NCBI GenBank assembly: GCA_017998755.1
Contig: JAGOCL010000142.1
Location: 1 to 6,653, forward strand
Direction of reading: 5' to 3'
Source of the DNA: Spirochaetota bacterium
GTDB taxonomy: Bacteria; Spirochaetota; GWE2-31-10; MWDO01
DNA: 6,653 bases
Under the pieces are notes generated by a model. It made no database searches. It was not told the DNA's origin and saw only the letters and a program-made list of their open reading frames with translations. A program made the translations under genes and the position numbers. How positions within the stretch are numbered: the first letter of the stretch is position 1; every line of letters starts with the position of its first letter. This document shows positions 6,021-6,653 of the stretch, in pieces.

Positions 6021-6653
6021 ATGAAAAAAATTTACTATTTGTTAATTGCTATTTTTTTATTGTCGTCTAATCTGTTCGCTCAGAGGAGCGCAAGCACGGT
6101 TTACGTTAAAGTAATAACCAACCCTTCTGGAGCTTACTTTACTACAGCGATCGATAACGCAAGTAAATTCGGTCCTACGCCGATTTCTATTCCGCTTTTA
6201 AAAAACAGAACATATGATTTTGTTTTTTCTAAGGAAGGTTATAAGTCAAAAAATGTAAGTTTTAAACCCGGGACAGGAGATTTAAATGTGACTCTCGAGC
6301 CGTTAGAAAGTTCGACTCAAACTAATTATAATCTTAGCGTGTCGTCTAACGTTACGGGAGCGGACGTATATATTAATAATCAACTATACGGGAAAACTCC
6401 GCTTAACGTTTCCTTACCATCGGCAAATTATGACGTAACGGTAAAACTGACCGGATATACCGATTTTGTATCGAATATTACTCTTAATTCTAATCAGAAT
6501 ATTAATGCAAGTTTTACTCCAAACAATTATACCCTCTCGGTATCATCCAATATCGCCGGAGCCGACGTGTATATAAACGATCAATTATACGGTAAAACTC
6601 CGTTGAACGTTTCTTTACCCCCCGCGACGTATAAAGTCGTAGCCAAATACGCG
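6021..6653 (+). CDS. exported PEGA-repeat protein, N-terminal part
   Basis: 211 codons are visible; the gene continues past the right edge. Residues 1-20 are a signal peptide (Lys2-Lys3, hydrophobic core, SNLFA before Gln21). A first, divergent PEGA-type unit spans about 26-95 (NPSGAYF, GPTPISIPL, YDFVFSKEGYK). Two closely similar units follow, from Asn102 and Asn169, each with SSNxxGADVYIN, LYGKTPLNVSLP and a Tyr-Val strand; the third is cut at the edge. PEGA domains are small surface or periplasmic beta modules, often in repeats, thought to act as stalks or in binding; no enzyme domain is seen here. More repeats or a functional C-terminal domain may follow. The start ATG is supported by AAAGGA 7 nt upstream. 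It follows the lipoprotein gene by 11 nt. Confidence 0.87.
   Translation, partial: MKKIYYLLIAIFLLSSNLFAQRSASTVYVKVITNPSGAYFTTAIDNASKFGPTPISIPLLKNRTYDFVFSKEGYKSKNVSFKPGTGDLNVTLEPLESSTQTNYNLSVSSNVTGADVYINNQLYGKTPLNVSLPSANYDVTVKLTGYTDFVSNITLNSNQNINASFTPNNYTLSVSSNIAGADVYINDQLYGKTPLNVSLPPATYKVVAKYA
6324..6653 (+). repeat. tandem 201-bp (67-codon) coding repeats, second one cut by the edge
   Basis: Copy one is 6324-6524 and copy two starts at 6525. Over the first 32 codons 28 residues are identical, yet 15 of those 28 use a different codon, including one AGC/TCG serine switch. The repeat is therefore old and kept by selection on the protein rather than a fresh duplication. Confidence 0.9.

Noticed and set aside
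1..6653. CRISPR array, insertion sequence or attachment site next to the tRNA
   Set aside because: No regularly spaced short repeats, transposase or integrase were found, and no second copy of the tRNA-Phe 3' end was seen in the window.

Overview
This is an AT-rich bacterial window (roughly 35-40% G+C by eye) with tightly packed genes. The mix suggests a low-GC host-associated bacterium with an outer envelope, possibly a treponeme-like spirochaete. That mix is an Opp-type ATPase pair, a periplasmic parvulin, a lipoprotein and a PEGA-repeat exported protein. The taxonomic guess is inference only; no rRNA or other decisive marker is present.

The left 5.3 kb is all on the minus strand. In transcription order it holds a secreted parvulin/SurA-like protein (TTG start at 5272), tRNA-Phe(GAA) with its own good promoter, oppD, oppF, an MsbA-like ABC exporter half-transporter, and the first 161 codons of a cytosine-5 DNA methyltransferase that runs off the left edge. 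oppD, oppF and the exporter are separated by 0 and 13 nt, so they very likely form one operon. The methyltransferase follows 46 nt later. No OppA, OppB or OppC is present, so the two Opp ATPases must serve permeases encoded elsewhere.

A 251-bp divergent intergenic region (5273-5523) carries a good sigma70-like promoter and an ideal ribosome binding site for the rightward unit. It also holds AT-rich dyads that may be regulatory. To the right, on the plus strand, lie a small unrecognised lipoprotein and, 11 nt downstream, an exported protein with PEGA-type repeats that runs off the right edge. Its second and third repeats have a 67-residue period, are nearly identical in protein, but have diverged heavily at synonymous sites.

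The window is mostly ordinary core-type content. The parts most worth a second look are the lipoprotein/PEGA pair, the parvulin that lacks one conserved active-site histidine, and the tRNA whose 3' end could refold into a terminator in front of oppD.
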